From WHSW01 sp963759295 (GTDB lineage: Bacteria; Actinomycetota; Thermoleophilia; Solirubrobacterales; 70-9), in contig CAVWYT010000006.1 in the NCBI GenBank assembly GCA_963759295.1, forward strand, positions 62,001 to 126,000: a DNA stretch of 64,000 nt, read 5' to 3'. Of the stretch, positions 18,323 through 30,903 are shown piece after piece; the first letter of the stretch is position 1, and every line of letters begins with the position of its first letter. The notes below the pieces were generated by a model. That model saw only the letters and a program-made list of their open reading frames with translations, had not been told where the DNA came from and searched no databases. Made by a program: the position numbers and the translations under genes.

Positions 18323-18328
18323 CGCGCA

Positions 18329-18909
<581 letters not shown>

Positions 18910-18913
<4 letters not shown>

Positions 18914-19875
18914 AGCACCTGCTCTCGATCGAGGACCTCGACCGCGCCGACGTCGAGCGGATCATGGACCGCGCCCGGAGCTTCGCGGAGGTCGGCCGGC
19001 GCGACATCAAGAAGGTGCCGACCTTGCGCGGGCGCACGATCGTCAGCCTCTTCTACGAGTCGAGCACCCGGACGAGCTCCTCGTTCGAGCTCGCGGCAAA
19101 GCGCCTCTCCGCCGACGTCGTCTCGATCAAGGCGGTCGGCTCCTCGGTCGACAAGGGCGAGTCGCTCAAGGACACGATCGCCACCCTCTCGGCGTACGCG
19201 CCCGAGGCGATCGTGATTCGCCACCCGCACGCCGGGGCCGCGAAGCTTGTCACCGGCTGGACCGACGCCGCGGTGGTCAACGCCGGCGACGGCAAGCACG
19301 AGCACCCGAGCCAGGCGCTGCTCGACACCTACACCCTGCTGGAGCGACTCGAGACGCTGGAGGGCAAGCGGATCTGGATCGTCGGCGACCTGCTCCACAG
19401 TCGCGTCGCCCGCTCCTGCCTGCTGTGCTTCCAGCTCATGGGGGCGGAGGTCACGGTCTGCGGGCCGCCGACGCTGATCCCGCGCGCGCTCGGCGAGGAG
19501 TTCGGCTGCACCGTCGCCTACGACCTCGAACGGCTCGGCGAGGCCGACGTGGTCTACGCGCTGCGCATGCAACGCGAACGGATGACCGACTCGTTCGTGC
19601 CCTCGATCCGCGAGTACGCGGCCACCTACCAGATCGACTCACGTCGCCTTGCTCCCCGGCAGCTGCTCATGCACCCGGGCCCGGTGAACCGGGGGATCGA
19701 GCTCTCGCCCGAGGTGATCGACGGGCCCGCCTCGCTGATGACCGCGCAGGTCGAGAGCGGGTTGGTGGTGCGGATGGCGGTGCTCTACGAGATCCTCACC
19801 GGCGGCGAGCCGAGCGCGGGCGGGGCGAGCGCCGGCGAGCTCGCCACCCCGACCCCGATCGGCGAGCCCGCGTGA
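18910..19875 (+). CDS. pyrB: Aspartate carbamoyltransferase catalytic subunit
   Basis: 321 residues. The carbamoyl-phosphate motif FYESSTRTSSSFELAAKRL, KGESLKDTIATLS, the HPHAGAA and DGKHEHPSQALLDTYTL segments, and MHPGPVNRG are all present. It condenses carbamoyl phosphate with aspartate in step two of pyrimidine synthesis. No pyrI regulatory subunit is present, as in other Gram-positives. ATG overlaps the pyrR stop and the stop overlaps pyrC as GTGA. Confidence 0.97.
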
Positions 19876-21236
19876 GCGCCGAGCGCCGAGCGATCTCCGC
19901 GCTTGATTGGCGTGGCACCGAGGCCGAGCCGAGCGGAGCGCTGGTGATCTGCGGCGCCCGGGTGCTCGACCCTCGCGCGGGCATCGACGGCGCGCACGAC
20001 GTCGTCGTCCGCGATCGCGAGATCGCCGAGCTCACGGCTCCCGGCGCGGGCGAGGCGCCCGGCGCGGAGCTGATCGATGCCGAGGGCCTGACACTGCTCC
20101 CCGCGTTCTTCGACCCCCACGTCCACCTGCGCACGCCCGGGCGCGAGGACGAGGAGGACGTCGAGACCGGCTCGCGCGCCGCCGCCGCCGGCGGCTTCTG
20201 CGGGATCGTCGCGATGGCCAATACCGAGCCGCCCGTCGACACCGCCTCGGACGTCTCGGCGCTTCGCGAGCAGGCCCGCGAGCAGGCCGCGGTCCCGACC
20301 GGGTTCATGGCGACCGTGACGCGGCGGATGAGCGGGGCGGAGCTCTCGGAGATGTCGGATCTCGCCGCCGCCGGCGCGGTCGGGTTCTCCGACGACGGCC
20401 TCCCGATCGCGAACGCCCGGGTGATGCGGCGCGCGCTTCAGTACCAGCGGCTGGTCGGGCTGCCGATCGCCGTTCATGAGGAGGACCCCGAGCTCTCCGC
20501 CGGCGGCTCGATGCACGAGGGCGCCGTCTCAGCCGCGCTCGGAATCGCCGGCGTGCCCTCGGTCTCGGAGTCGACGATGATCGCCCGCGACTGCGCGCTG
20601 GCCGCGTTCGAGGACGCTCACATCCACGTCCAGCACCTCTCGGCCGCCGAGTCGGTGGCGGTGATCGAGGGCGCGAAGGCCGCCGGCGTCAGGGTCACCT
20701 GCGAGGCGACCCCGCATCACCTGACGCGCACCGACGAAGCGGTGCGCAGCCTCGACTCGCGCTTCAAGATGAATCCGCCACTGCGCTCGGAGGCCGATCG
20801 CCTGGCCTTGATCGAGGCGCTGCGCTCGGGGGCGATCGACTGCATCGCGACCGACCATGCGCCGCACACCTCCAACGAGAAGGAGGTGCCGTTCGAGGAA
20901 GCGATGATGGGCGTCACCGGCCTCGAGACCGCATTCTCCGCCATCTACACCGAACTCGTGCTCCCGGGCGCCCTCGATCTCGGGACGGTCGTCGAGCGGC
21001 TCGGCGCGGGTGCCGCTGCGCTCGGATTCGAGCCGCCGCGGATCGTCCCGGGGGCGGAGGCGAACCTGACGCTGATCGACCTCGACGCCGAGTGGGAAGC
21101 CGGGGCGGAGGGCTGGGAGAGCCGCTCTGAGAACTCCTGCTTCGCGGGCGATCGGCTGCGCGGCCGGGTGCTGGTCACGGTCGCCGCCGGCCGCGTCGCA
21201 TACCGGCAGCGGTCGTTCGCGATGGGGGTCGCGTGA
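19872..21236 (+). CDS. pyrC: Dihydroorotase
   Basis: 454 residues of the class I (multifunctional-type) dihydroorotase family. Metal ligands are in FFDPHVHLRTPG, the carboxylated-lysine-position region is near AGGFCGIVAMANTEP, and later ligands are in HVQHLSA, CEATPHHL and IATDHAPHT. It closes carbamoyl aspartate to dihydroorotate. The N-terminus is about 20 residues longer than usual before ALVICGARVLD; GTG 19872 is used because it overlaps the pyrB stop. Confidence 0.95.
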   Translation: MSAERRAISALDWRGTEAEPSGALVICGARVLDPRAGIDGAHDVVVRDREIAELTAPGAGEAPGAELIDAEGLTLLPAFFDPHVHLRTPGREDEEDVETGSRAAAAGGFCGIVAMANTEPPVDTASDVSALREQAREQAAVPTGFMATVTRRMSGAELSEMSDLAAAGAVGFSDDGLPIANARVMRRALQYQRLVGLPIAVHEEDPELSAGGSMHEGAVSAALGIAGVPSVSESTMIARDCALAAFEDAHIHVQHLSAAESVAVIEGAKAAGVRVTCEATPHHLTRTDEAVRSLDSRFKMNPPLRSEADRLALIEALRSGAIDCIATDHAPHTSNEKEVPFEEAMMGVTGLETAFSAIYTELVLPGALDLGTVVERLGAGAAALGFEPPRIVPGAEANLTLIDLDAEWEAGAEGWESRSENSCFAGDRLRGRVLVTVAAGRVAYRQRSFAMGVA

Positions 21237-21775
21237 GCGCCCCGAAGCTCGACCCGGAAAGGGCGGCGCTGGTGGTGATCGACGTCCAGGAGGCGTTTCG
21301 CAAGGCGGTCCCGAGCTTCGACTCCGTCGCCGCGGCCACCGCGACCCTGGTCGAGGCTGCGGAGGCGATCGGGATCCCGATCGTCGTCTCCGAGCAGTAC
21401 CCGAGCGGCCTGGGGGAGACCGTGCCCGAGGTCGCCGAGCGTCTGCCGGAGGGCGTCGAGCGCCTCGACAAGGTCCGGTTCTCGGCCGCCGAGGCCGAGG
21501 GCTTCGACCTCGGCGGGCGCGATCAGGCCCTGGTCTGCGGGATCGAGGCCCACGTCTGCGTCAGCCAGACGGTCCTCGACCTGATCGACGGGGGGGTCGA
21601 GGTCCACGTCGTCGCCGACGCGGTCGGCTCGCGCTCCGAGGCCAACCGCGAGCTCGGTCTGGCGCGCATGGAGCACGCCGGCGCGCTGTTGACCAGCGTC
21701 GAGATGGGGGTCTTCGAGCTGCTCGGCGGCTCCGACGCGCCGGCCTTCAAACGAGTCCAGGCGTTGGTCAGGTGA
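21233..21775 (+). CDS. Isochorismatase-family cysteine hydrolase inside the pyr operon
   Basis: 180 residues of the cysteine-hydrolase fold: catalytic Asp in VVIDVQEAF, Lys in LDKVRFSA and Cys in CGIEAHVCVSQTVLDL. Relatives include nicotinamidase, isochorismatase and ureidoacrylate hydrolase. It is joined to pyrC and carA by 4-nt GTGA overlaps at both ends, so its amount is tied to pyrimidine synthesis. It is not part of the known pathway. Possible roles are hydrolysis of a damaged or side product such as a carbamoyl compound, or NAD salvage; sequence does not decide. Confidence 0.85.
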   Translation: MSAPKLDPERAALVVIDVQEAFRKAVPSFDSVAAATATLVEAAEAIGIPIVVSEQYPSGLGETVPEVAERLPEGVERLDKVRFSAAEAEGFDLGGRDQALVCGIEAHVCVSQTVLDLIDGGVEVHVVADAVGSRSEANRELGLARMEHAGALLTSVEMGVFELLGGSDAPAFKRVQALVR

Positions 21776-22887
21776 CCGCGCCCGGCTACGTCCTGCTCGA
21801 GGACGGAACGCGCCTCGACGGCGAGCTCGTGGCCAGCGCCGGCGAAGTCACGGGAGAGGTCGTGTTCAACACCTCGATGACCGGTTACCAGGAGGCCGTC
21901 ACCGATCCGAGCTACGCCGGTCAGATCATCACCTTTACCTATCCGCTGATCGGCAACTACGGGGTCGGCGCCGCGGCGATGGAGTCCGATCGCGTCCAGG
22001 CGCGCGCGGTGATCATGCGCGACGCCAAGAACGGCGAGGACCGCGCCGAGGCCGAGGGCGGCTGGCTCGACTGGCTCGAGGCATGCGGGATTGCGGCGAT
22101 CACCGGGGTCGACACCCGCGTCCTGGTCCGACACATCCGCGACCGCGGCGCGATGCGGGGCGGGATCTTCGCCGCCGAGCTCGCGGAGGCCGAGGCCCGC
22201 GAACGGATCGCCGCCGAGCCGCCGATGGCCGGAGCGGATTTCGCGCGCACCGTCAGCCCGGCTCAGCCGATCGAGCTCGACGGGGACGGACCGCACGTCG
22301 TCGGCATCGACACCGGGATCAAGCATTCGATCATCCGGCAGCTGCGCGAGCGCGACTGCCGCCTGACGCTGCTGCCGTGCTCGGCCTCCGCCGAGGACGT
22401 GCTGGCGCGCGACCCCGATCTCGTCTTCCTCGCCAACGGCCCCGGCGATCCGGCGGCGCTGGACTACGTCGTCGATGCCGTCCGCGGGGTCGTCGGCCGC
22501 AAGCCCGTGGTCGGAATCTGCCTCGGCCACCAGTTGCTCTGCCGCGCGGTCGGCCTGGAGACGTTCAAGCTCCCGTTCGGGCACCGCGGCGCCAACCACC
22601 CGGTCAAGGACCTCGCCTCGGGCCGCATCGACATCACCTCGCAGAACCACGGCTTCGCCGTCAGGCCACCCGACGGAGCCGAGCGGATCGAGGCCGACGA
22701 GCCGGTCGCCTGGGAGACCGACTACGGCGCCGCCGAGCTGACCCACCTCAACCTCTACGACCGCACGGTCGAGGGGCTGGCGCTGCGAGACGTCCCGGGA
22801 TGCACCGTGCAATATCACCCCGAGGCGGGGCCCGGTCCACACGACGCCCGCTACCTGTTCGACCGCTTCTTGGAGCTCGCAGAGTGA
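21772..22887 (+). CDS. carA: Carbamoyl-phosphate synthase small (glutaminase) subunit
   Basis: 371 residues. N-terminal domain with FNTSMTGYQEAVTDPSYAGQI and GVDTRVLVRHIRDRGAMRG; C-terminal class I glutamine amidotransferase domain with FLANGPGDP, the catalytic Cys in GICLGHQLLC and the His-Glu pair in VQYHPEAGPGP. It supplies ammonia from glutamine to CarB. GTG start overlaps the cysteine-hydrolase stop. A 97-bp gap separates it from carB. Confidence 0.97.
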   Translation: MTAPGYVLLEDGTRLDGELVASAGEVTGEVVFNTSMTGYQEAVTDPSYAGQIITFTYPLIGNYGVGAAAMESDRVQARAVIMRDAKNGEDRAEAEGGWLDWLEACGIAAITGVDTRVLVRHIRDRGAMRGGIFAAELAEAEARERIAAEPPMAGADFARTVSPAQPIELDGDGPHVVGIDTGIKHSIIRQLRERDCRLTLLPCSASAEDVLARDPDLVFLANGPGDPAALDYVVDAVRGVVGRKPVVGICLGHQLLCRAVGLETFKLPFGHRGANHPVKDLASGRIDITSQNHGFAVRPPDGAERIEADEPVAWETDYGAAELTHLNLYDRTVEGLALRDVPGCTVQYHPEAGPGPHDARYLFDRFLELAE

Positions 22888-22984
22888 CTTGGCCCCGTCC
22901 CGGTGGACCGCTCGAGACGCTCGAGCCGAGGGCGAACCCGACGGCTCGCCCGCGAGCGAGCGAGCGGCGAGCAAGCGCCTGATC

Positions 22985-26101
<3,117 letters not shown>

Positions 26102-26104
26102 GCG

Positions 26105-26976
26105 GTGGCGAGCGGCGAGGCGCTCGAGACCGGCGGTGGGCGTCCGGCGGCTCCGTTCGGGCGGCGGCGCTGCGAGGTCGTGGACAATGCGGCGACCGGC
26201 GGCTACCGAATCATCTCGGCCCTCGACCGCGCGGGCCCGGCCCCGCGAGCCGGGCAGTTCTACATGCTCGCCGCCGACGCGTGGGGGGGACGTCCGGGCG
26301 CCCGTACCTCCCGCGAGCCTTCTCGGTCGCCGAGGCGGAGCCCGACCCGCAGGGGATCCGACTCCACTTCTTGCTCGAGGCGGTCGGGCCGGGAACCGAG
26401 CAGCTGGCGAGGCTGGCGCCGGCCGACGCGCTGCACGTCGTCGGGCCGCTGGGGAGGCCGTTCTCGAGCCCGCGCGAGCTCTCCGAGCACGCCGAGGGGG
26501 CGATCCTGGTGGGGGGCGGGATCGGGATCGCACCGCTGGCGCTTCTGCGTCGCCAGCTCGCCGATCGCGGCGTCGCCCATCGCGTCCTGCTCGGGTTTCG
26601 CGACCGCGCTCACGCGGGCGGGCTGGAGCTGTTTCGCTGCTCGGAGGTCAGGACCGCGTCCGAGGACGGCCACACCGGGCACCAGGGCTACGTCACCGAC
26701 CTGCTTGCGGTGATGCTCGACGGCGACGCCGCCGCCGGAGCGGCGGTCTATGCCTGCGGTCCGCCGGCGATGCTCGAGACGGTCAGGGGGCTGTGCGCCG
26801 AGCGTCGCGCCGCGGCCGAGCTCGCGATGGAGGCCCCGATGGCATGCGGCTTCGGCTCCTGCTTCGGCTGCGCGGTCCCGCTGCGCGACGGCGGCTACAT
26901 GCGGCTGTGCGTCGATGGCCCGACGGTGCCCGCCGAGCGGATCGAGACGGCGCTGGTGGCCGGAGGCGGGCACTGA
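26105..26976 (+). CDS. pyrK: Dihydroorotate dehydrogenase electron-transfer subunit, one frameshift in a G run
   Basis: PyrK carries FAD and a [2Fe-2S] cluster and passes electrons from PyrD to NAD+. The N-terminus has the RAGQFYML flavin segment. After a run of seven G (26283-26289) the frame shifts by one; with eight G it continues as GRPYLPRAFSVAEAEPD. Then come GGGIGIAPLALLRR, YACGPPAMLETV and the cluster cysteines CGFGSCFGC and C in MRLCVDGP. A homopolymer sequencing error is the simplest reading. It starts 3 nt after carB and ends 1 nt before pyrD. Confidence 0.92.
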
Positions 26977-26977
26977 C

Positions 26978-27898
26978 GTGGACCTCAGCGTCGAGATCGC
27001 CGGTCTGCGCCTCGAGCACCCGATCGTCAACGGCTCCGGGACCTTCGACGCGCGCGCCGCCCGGCGCGCGTTCGGCGACGTCCTCGACGAGCAATTTCCG
27101 TTCAGCGCCTTCGTCTCGAAGACGATCACCCCCGAGTCTCGCCCCGGCAACCCGCCGCCGCGCCTGTACGAGACCCCGGCGGGGATGGTGAACTCGATCG
27201 GACTGCCCAACAAGGGCCTCGCGGGCTTCATCGCCGACGACCTGCCGGAGCTGGCGAGGCTGCCCGTGCCGCTGATCGTCTCGGTGATGGCGCCGAGCAG
27301 CGACGGCTTCCGGAAGCTGGTCGAGCGCATCGGCGCGCGAAACGAGGTGGCGGCGATCGAGCTCAACGTCTCCTGCCCGAACGTCGAGTCGGGGCTGATC
27401 GTCGGCGAGCAGCCCGCCGAGACGCTGGCGCTGCTCGAGGCGCTGCGGCCGCTGACGGCGAAGCCGTTGATCGTCAAGCTGACGCCAAACTGCGCCGACC
27501 CCGCGGCGGTCGCAGCGGCGGCGGAGAGTGGCGGGGCGGACGCCGTCTCGCTGATCAACACCCTGCGGGCGACCGGGCTCGACCCGGTCGAGCTGACGCC
27601 GTGGCTCGGCGCCGGCAGCGGCGGGCTCTCGGGGCCGGCCGTGCGTCCCGTAGCCCTCGACCAGGTCCGCCGGGTAGCGGCTGGGTGCTCGCTGCCGGTG
27701 ATCGGGATGGGAGGGATCGAATCGGGCGCCGACGCGCTCGCCTTCCTCGCCTTCGGCGCGAGCGCCGTCGCGGTCGGCACCGCGAGCTTTCGCGATCCGC
27801 TGGCCGCGGAGCGGGTCCGCTCCGAGCTGGCTGCCGAGCTCGCCGCGAGGGGGCTGGAGCGCCCGCCCGCCCGGCCTCTGGCCTCCACCTCAAGTTGA
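26978..27898 (+). CDS. pyrD: Dihydroorotate dehydrogenase, class 1B catalytic subunit
   Basis: 306 residues of FMN-dependent TIM-barrel. VNGSGTFD near the start, the catalytic-base region IELNVSCPNVESG with active-site Cys, KLTPNC, SLINTLRATG and the FMN phosphate site IGMGGIESGADALAF and VAVGTASF. Class 1B is indicated by the Cys base, absence of an N-terminal membrane helix and the adjacent pyrK. It oxidises dihydroorotate to orotate. Last gene of the pyr operon; pyrE and pyrF are not in the window. Confidence 0.95.
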   Translation: MDLSVEIAGLRLEHPIVNGSGTFDARAARRAFGDVLDEQFPFSAFVSKTITPESRPGNPPPRLYETPAGMVNSIGLPNKGLAGFIADDLPELARLPVPLIVSVMAPSSDGFRKLVERIGARNEVAAIELNVSCPNVESGLIVGEQPAETLALLEALRPLTAKPLIVKLTPNCADPAAVAAAAESGGADAVSLINTLRATGLDPVELTPWLGAGSGGLSGPAVRPVALDQVRRVAAGCSLPVIGMGGIESGADALAFLAFGASAVAVGTASFRDPLAAERVRSELAAELAARGLERPPARPLASTSS

Positions 27899-27936
27899 GG
27901 TCGAATCGAATTTCGCGGAAATCGGGCCGTTCACCC

Positions 27937-27964
27937 TTGCGCCCAGCCCTCGCGGGGATATACT
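27937..27964 (+). promoter_or_regulatory. Promoter of mihF
   Basis: TTGCGC (27937-27942), 16-nt spacer, TATACT (27959-27964). The -10 ends 11 nt before the mihF ATG, so the transcript would have almost no leader. One of the best two-box promoters in the window. Confidence 0.7.
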
Positions 27965-27975
27965 CGCCGCCGCCG

Positions 27976-28311
27976 ATGGCGCCCTCCGTCGACACCACAT
28001 CCGCCGCCGTTCCCGCGAGGTCCCACGAGCAGCGGATGAGGGCTCTACACAGGGCAAACGAGATCCGTTCGGCCCGCGCCCAGCTGAAGCGCGACCTCAA
28101 GGGGGGCAAGGTCAAGATCGAGAAGCTGCTGCGCGATCCGCCCGAGTACGTGCTCTCCGCGAAGGCCTTCGACATGATCCTCGCGGTCCCCAAGTACGGG
28201 CGCGTGAAGGCGAACAAGATTCTCACCCAGTGCCGGATCTCGCCCTCGAAGACGATCGGCGGGCTGTCGGAGCGACAGCGCGCGGAGCTCGTCCAGTTCC
28301 TGCGCCGGTAG
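27976..28311 (+). CDS. mihF: Integration host factor, actinobacterial type (mIHF)
   Basis: A 111-residue DNA-binding, nucleoid-associated protein unrelated to HU/IHF of proteobacteria. It shows the helical RMRALHRANEIRSARAQLKRDLKGGK region and the helix-two-turn-helix-like KYGRVKANKILTQCRISPSKTIGGLSERQR, as in mycobacterial mIHF. It is a marker of Actinobacteria. It is followed by gmk, rpoZ and coaBC, the conserved actinobacterial order. ATG 27976 is chosen over upstream in-frame codons because of the promoter position. Confidence 0.93.
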   Translation: MAPSVDTTSAAVPARSHEQRMRALHRANEIRSARAQLKRDLKGGKVKIEKLLRDPPEYVLSAKAFDMILAVPKYGRVKANKILTQCRISPSKTIGGLSERQRAELVQFLRR

Positions 28312-28354
28312 GGCCGCGCGGCCGCCGCCGCCTCCGAACGTAGGCTGCCCGCCG

Positions 28355-28912
28355 GTGGCGAAGGTATTCGTGATCACCGGGCCCTCCGGGGTCGGCAAGG
28401 GAACGCTGATCCGCGAGCTCCGCGAGCGGGTTCCCGGGCTCGAGCTCTCGGTCTCGGCGACCACCCGGGGCCCGCGGGAGGGGGAGGACGACGGGCGCGA
28501 CTACCACTTTTTGACCGGATCGGAGTTCGCCGAGCGCGCCGACCGCAACGAGTTCCTCGAGCACGCCGCGTACAGCGGCAACCGCTACGGAACCCTGCGC
28601 TCGGAGGTCGAGCGCCGGCTCGCCGTCGACGCCTCGGTGGTGCTCGAGATCGAGGTCCAGGGCGCCCGTCAGGTCCGAGCCGCGATGCCCGAGGCGGTGC
28701 TCGTCTTCATCGCCCCGCCCAGCGCCGAGACGCTTCGCAAGCGGCTCGAGGGTCGCGGCACCGACAGTACCGAGGCGATCGACGAGCGCCTGCGGACCGC
28801 CGCGCTCGAGCTCGACGCCCAGCAGGAGTTCAAGCACGTGGTCGTCAACGACGACCTCGATCGCGCCGCCGCCGAGCTCGAGCGGATCGTCCGCGGCGAG
28901 CTCGAGGGCTGA
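28355..28912 (+). CDS. gmk: Guanylate kinase
   Basis: 185 residues; phosphorylates GMP to GDP. Walker A is TGPSGVGKGTLI; the GMP-binding region includes SVSATTRGPREGEDDGRDYHFL, EFLEHAAYSGNRYGT and VVLEIEVQGARQV. GTG start; a TAGGCT hexamer ends 8 nt upstream, so a leaderless transcript is likely in addition to readthrough from mihF. Confidence 0.97.
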   Translation: MAKVFVITGPSGVGKGTLIRELRERVPGLELSVSATTRGPREGEDDGRDYHFLTGSEFAERADRNEFLEHAAYSGNRYGTLRSEVERRLAVDASVVLEIEVQGARQVRAAMPEAVLVFIAPPSAETLRKRLEGRGTDSTEAIDERLRTAALELDAQQEFKHVVVNDDLDRAAAELERIVRGELEG

Positions 28913-28960
28913 GCCGCCGGCCGGCCGGCGCCCGCGGCCGGTGCCCTACACTGCTCGACG

Positions 28961-29191
28961 ATGATCAAGCCAAGGGTCGACGAGCTGCTCACCCGCACCG
29001 ACAGCCACTACGCCGCCGTGGTCGTGGCGGCGAAGCGCGCGCGCCAGCTCAACAGCTATTACCGGGCCCTCGGCGAGGGCAGCTACGAGGAGTACACCCC
29101 GCCGATGGTCGACAGCCAATCGGGCAACTACCTGACGATCGCCCTCGAGGAGCTCGCCGGCGGGAAGATCAAGTACCGCTACCGCGTCTGA
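28961..29191 (+). CDS. rpoZ: RNA polymerase omega subunit
   Basis: 76 residues. KPRVDELLTRTDSHYAAVVVAAKRARQLNSYY is the conserved core that wraps the C-terminus of beta'; the tail VALEELAGGKIKYR-like segment ends the protein. It aids assembly of RNA polymerase. A TACACT -10 ends 8 nt before the ATG (leaderless signature). It follows gmk, as in other actinobacteria. Confidence 0.95.
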   Translation: MIKPRVDELLTRTDSHYAAVVVAAKRARQLNSYYRALGEGSYEEYTPPMVDSQSGNYLTIALEELAGGKIKYRYRV

Positions 29192-29245
29192 GCGTCGCGC
29201 AAGCGCTCGCCCGCTGGCGGACCGCGGCGGGCGTAACCTCATCGC

Positions 29246-30496
29246 ATGGCTCGCATCCTCCTCGGGGTGAGCGGCGGCGTCGCTGCCTACAAGGCGCTCG
29301 AGCTCGCGCGCCTCGCGACCAAGGCGGGCCACGGGGTCCGCGTCGTGATGACCGAGGCCGCGACCCGGTTCGTCGGCGCGACCTCGTTCGAGGGGGTCGT
29401 CGGCGCGCCGGTCCTGATCGACGAGTTCGCGCGCGACCCGATGCGGGGCGCCTTCCCCGGCGACCCGGCGCCCGCCCACGACCCGATTGGCCATCTCGAG
29501 CTCGCCTTGAACGCCGACGTCTTCCTCGTCGCCCCGGCGTCGGCGAACACGGTCGCGAAGCTGGCCGCGGGGATCTGCGACTCGATGCTCACGACCTCGT
29601 TTCTGGCCTCGACCGGGCCGCGTGCGGTCGCCCCGGCGATGAACGACCGCATGTATGCCGCCGCGGCCACGCAAGCGAACCTCGCGACCCTGCGCGAGCG
29701 GGGCGTTCGAGTCATCGAGCCCGACTCGGGCGCGCTCGCGTCTCGCGGTGAGTACGGGGTCGGGCGGCTGCCGGCGCCGGAGCGCCTGCTGGCCGAGGTC
29801 GAATCGATGCTGCCCCGCGCCGGGGGCTCCTGGGACGGGCTCAGGGTCGTGGTCACCGCGGGCGGAACCCGGGAGCCGATCGACCCGGTCCGCTTCATCG
29901 GCAACCGCTCCAGCGGGCGGATGGGGATCGCACTGGCGGCCGGCGCCGCGCGCCGCGGCGCCGAGGTGACGCTGGTCGCGGCCAACGTCTCGATCCCGAC
30001 GCCCCCCGGGGTCCGCAGGCTGGACGTCGAGACGACCGCCGAGCTCGCGGCCGCAGTGAGCGCCGAGTTCGAAGCGGCGCACGTGCTGCTGATGGCCGCC
30101 GCTCCGGCGGACTTCCGCGCCGCCGAGCCGGCCTCGACCAAGCTCGCCAGGGAGAGCGCCGAGGGCCTCGAGCTGCGACTCGAAAAGACCGACGACATCC
30201 TCGCCGCGGTCGCCGCCCGCCGCCGCGACGACCAGACCCTGGTCGGGTTCGCGGCGGAGACGGGCGCCGACGCGCTCGACCGCGCGCGGGCGAAGCTCGA
30301 GCGCAAGGCCGTCGACGCGATCGTCTTCAACGACGTCTCCAGAGCGGAGATCGGGTTCGACTCGACCGCCAACGAGGTCACGATCCTCGAGCGCGAGGGC
30401 GAGCTTCACGTCCCGCTCGCCTCGAAGGATGAGGTCGCGGAAGCGATCCTCGACCGCGTGGAGGCGATGCGGACCGGTGTCGGCAGCGAGCGCTGA
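29246..30496 (+). CDS. coaBC: Phosphopantothenoylcysteine decarboxylase/phosphopantothenate-cysteine ligase
   Basis: 416 residues, two domains for two steps of coenzyme A synthesis. CoaC (about 1-185): ILLGVSGGVAAYKALELAR, the active-site His in PIGHLELAL, APASANTVAKLAAGICDSML and PAMNDRMY. CoaB: VVTAGGTREPIDPVRFIGNRSSGRMG, and the KTDDILAAV and VGFAAETG segments with the NEV dimer strand. ATG with TAACCT ending 6 nt before it. Confidence 0.96.
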   Translation: MARILLGVSGGVAAYKALELARLATKAGHGVRVVMTEAATRFVGATSFEGVVGAPVLIDEFARDPMRGAFPGDPAPAHDPIGHLELALNADVFLVAPASANTVAKLAAGICDSMLTTSFLASTGPRAVAPAMNDRMYAAAATQANLATLRERGVRVIEPDSGALASRGEYGVGRLPAPERLLAEVESMLPRAGGSWDGLRVVVTAGGTREPIDPVRFIGNRSSGRMGIALAAGAARRGAEVTLVAANVSIPTPPGVRRLDVETTAELAAAVSAEFEAAHVLLMAAAPADFRAAEPASTKLARESAEGLELRLEKTDDILAAVAARRRDDQTLVGFAAETGADALDRARAKLERKAVDAIVFNDVSRAEIGFDSTANEVTILEREGELHVPLASKDEVAEAILDRVEAMRTGVGSER

Positions 30497-30525
30497 GCGC
30501 TTGCGCGGCTTCCTACACTGAACCG

Positions 30526-30894
30526 ATGGACCGCAACGACTCCCTCTACACGCTCTATCGCCGCGGCGTCGAGCTGCTCGAGGACGGCAGCTTCGGCGAG
30601 GCCACCGTGCCGCTGGCCGAGGTCGCCAAGCGGGAGCCGGAGAAGAGCTCCGTGCGCGAGGCGCTCGGTCGCGCCTACTTCCACAACCGCCAGTTCGAGG
30701 AGGCCGCGGCCGAGTTCGAGGCGGTCGTCGACCGCCAGCCGGTCAACGACTACGCCCACTTCTGCCTCGGTCGAGCGCTCAGCCTCACCGGTGAGCGCGC
30801 CCGCGCCCGCCACCACCTGGCGCTCGCCTCGAACCTGCGACCCGATCGCGGCGACTATCGCCTCTACCGCGACCGCCTGCGGGCGGCCTCCTAG
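30526..30894 (+). CDS. Tetratricopeptide-repeat protein
   Basis: 122 residues forming about three TPR units: LYTLYRRGVELLEDGSFGEATVPLAEVAK, KSSVREALGRAYFHNRQFEEAAAEFEAVVDR and NDYAHFCLGRALSLTGERARARHHLALAS. No signal peptide or catalytic domain; likely a small protein-interaction module. A TACACT hexamer ends 6 nt before the ATG. Function unknown; it separates coaBC from dtd. Confidence 0.85.
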   Translation: MDRNDSLYTLYRRGVELLEDGSFGEATVPLAEVAKREPEKSSVREALGRAYFHNRQFEEAAAEFEAVVDRQPVNDYAHFCLGRALSLTGERARARHHLALASNLRPDRGDYRLYRDRLRAAS

Positions 30895-30903
30895 TCCCGC
30901 CGC

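Noticed and set aside
22889..22984. Upstream GTG as carB start
   Set aside because: Would add 32 unconserved residues; homologues begin at the MPRR segment.
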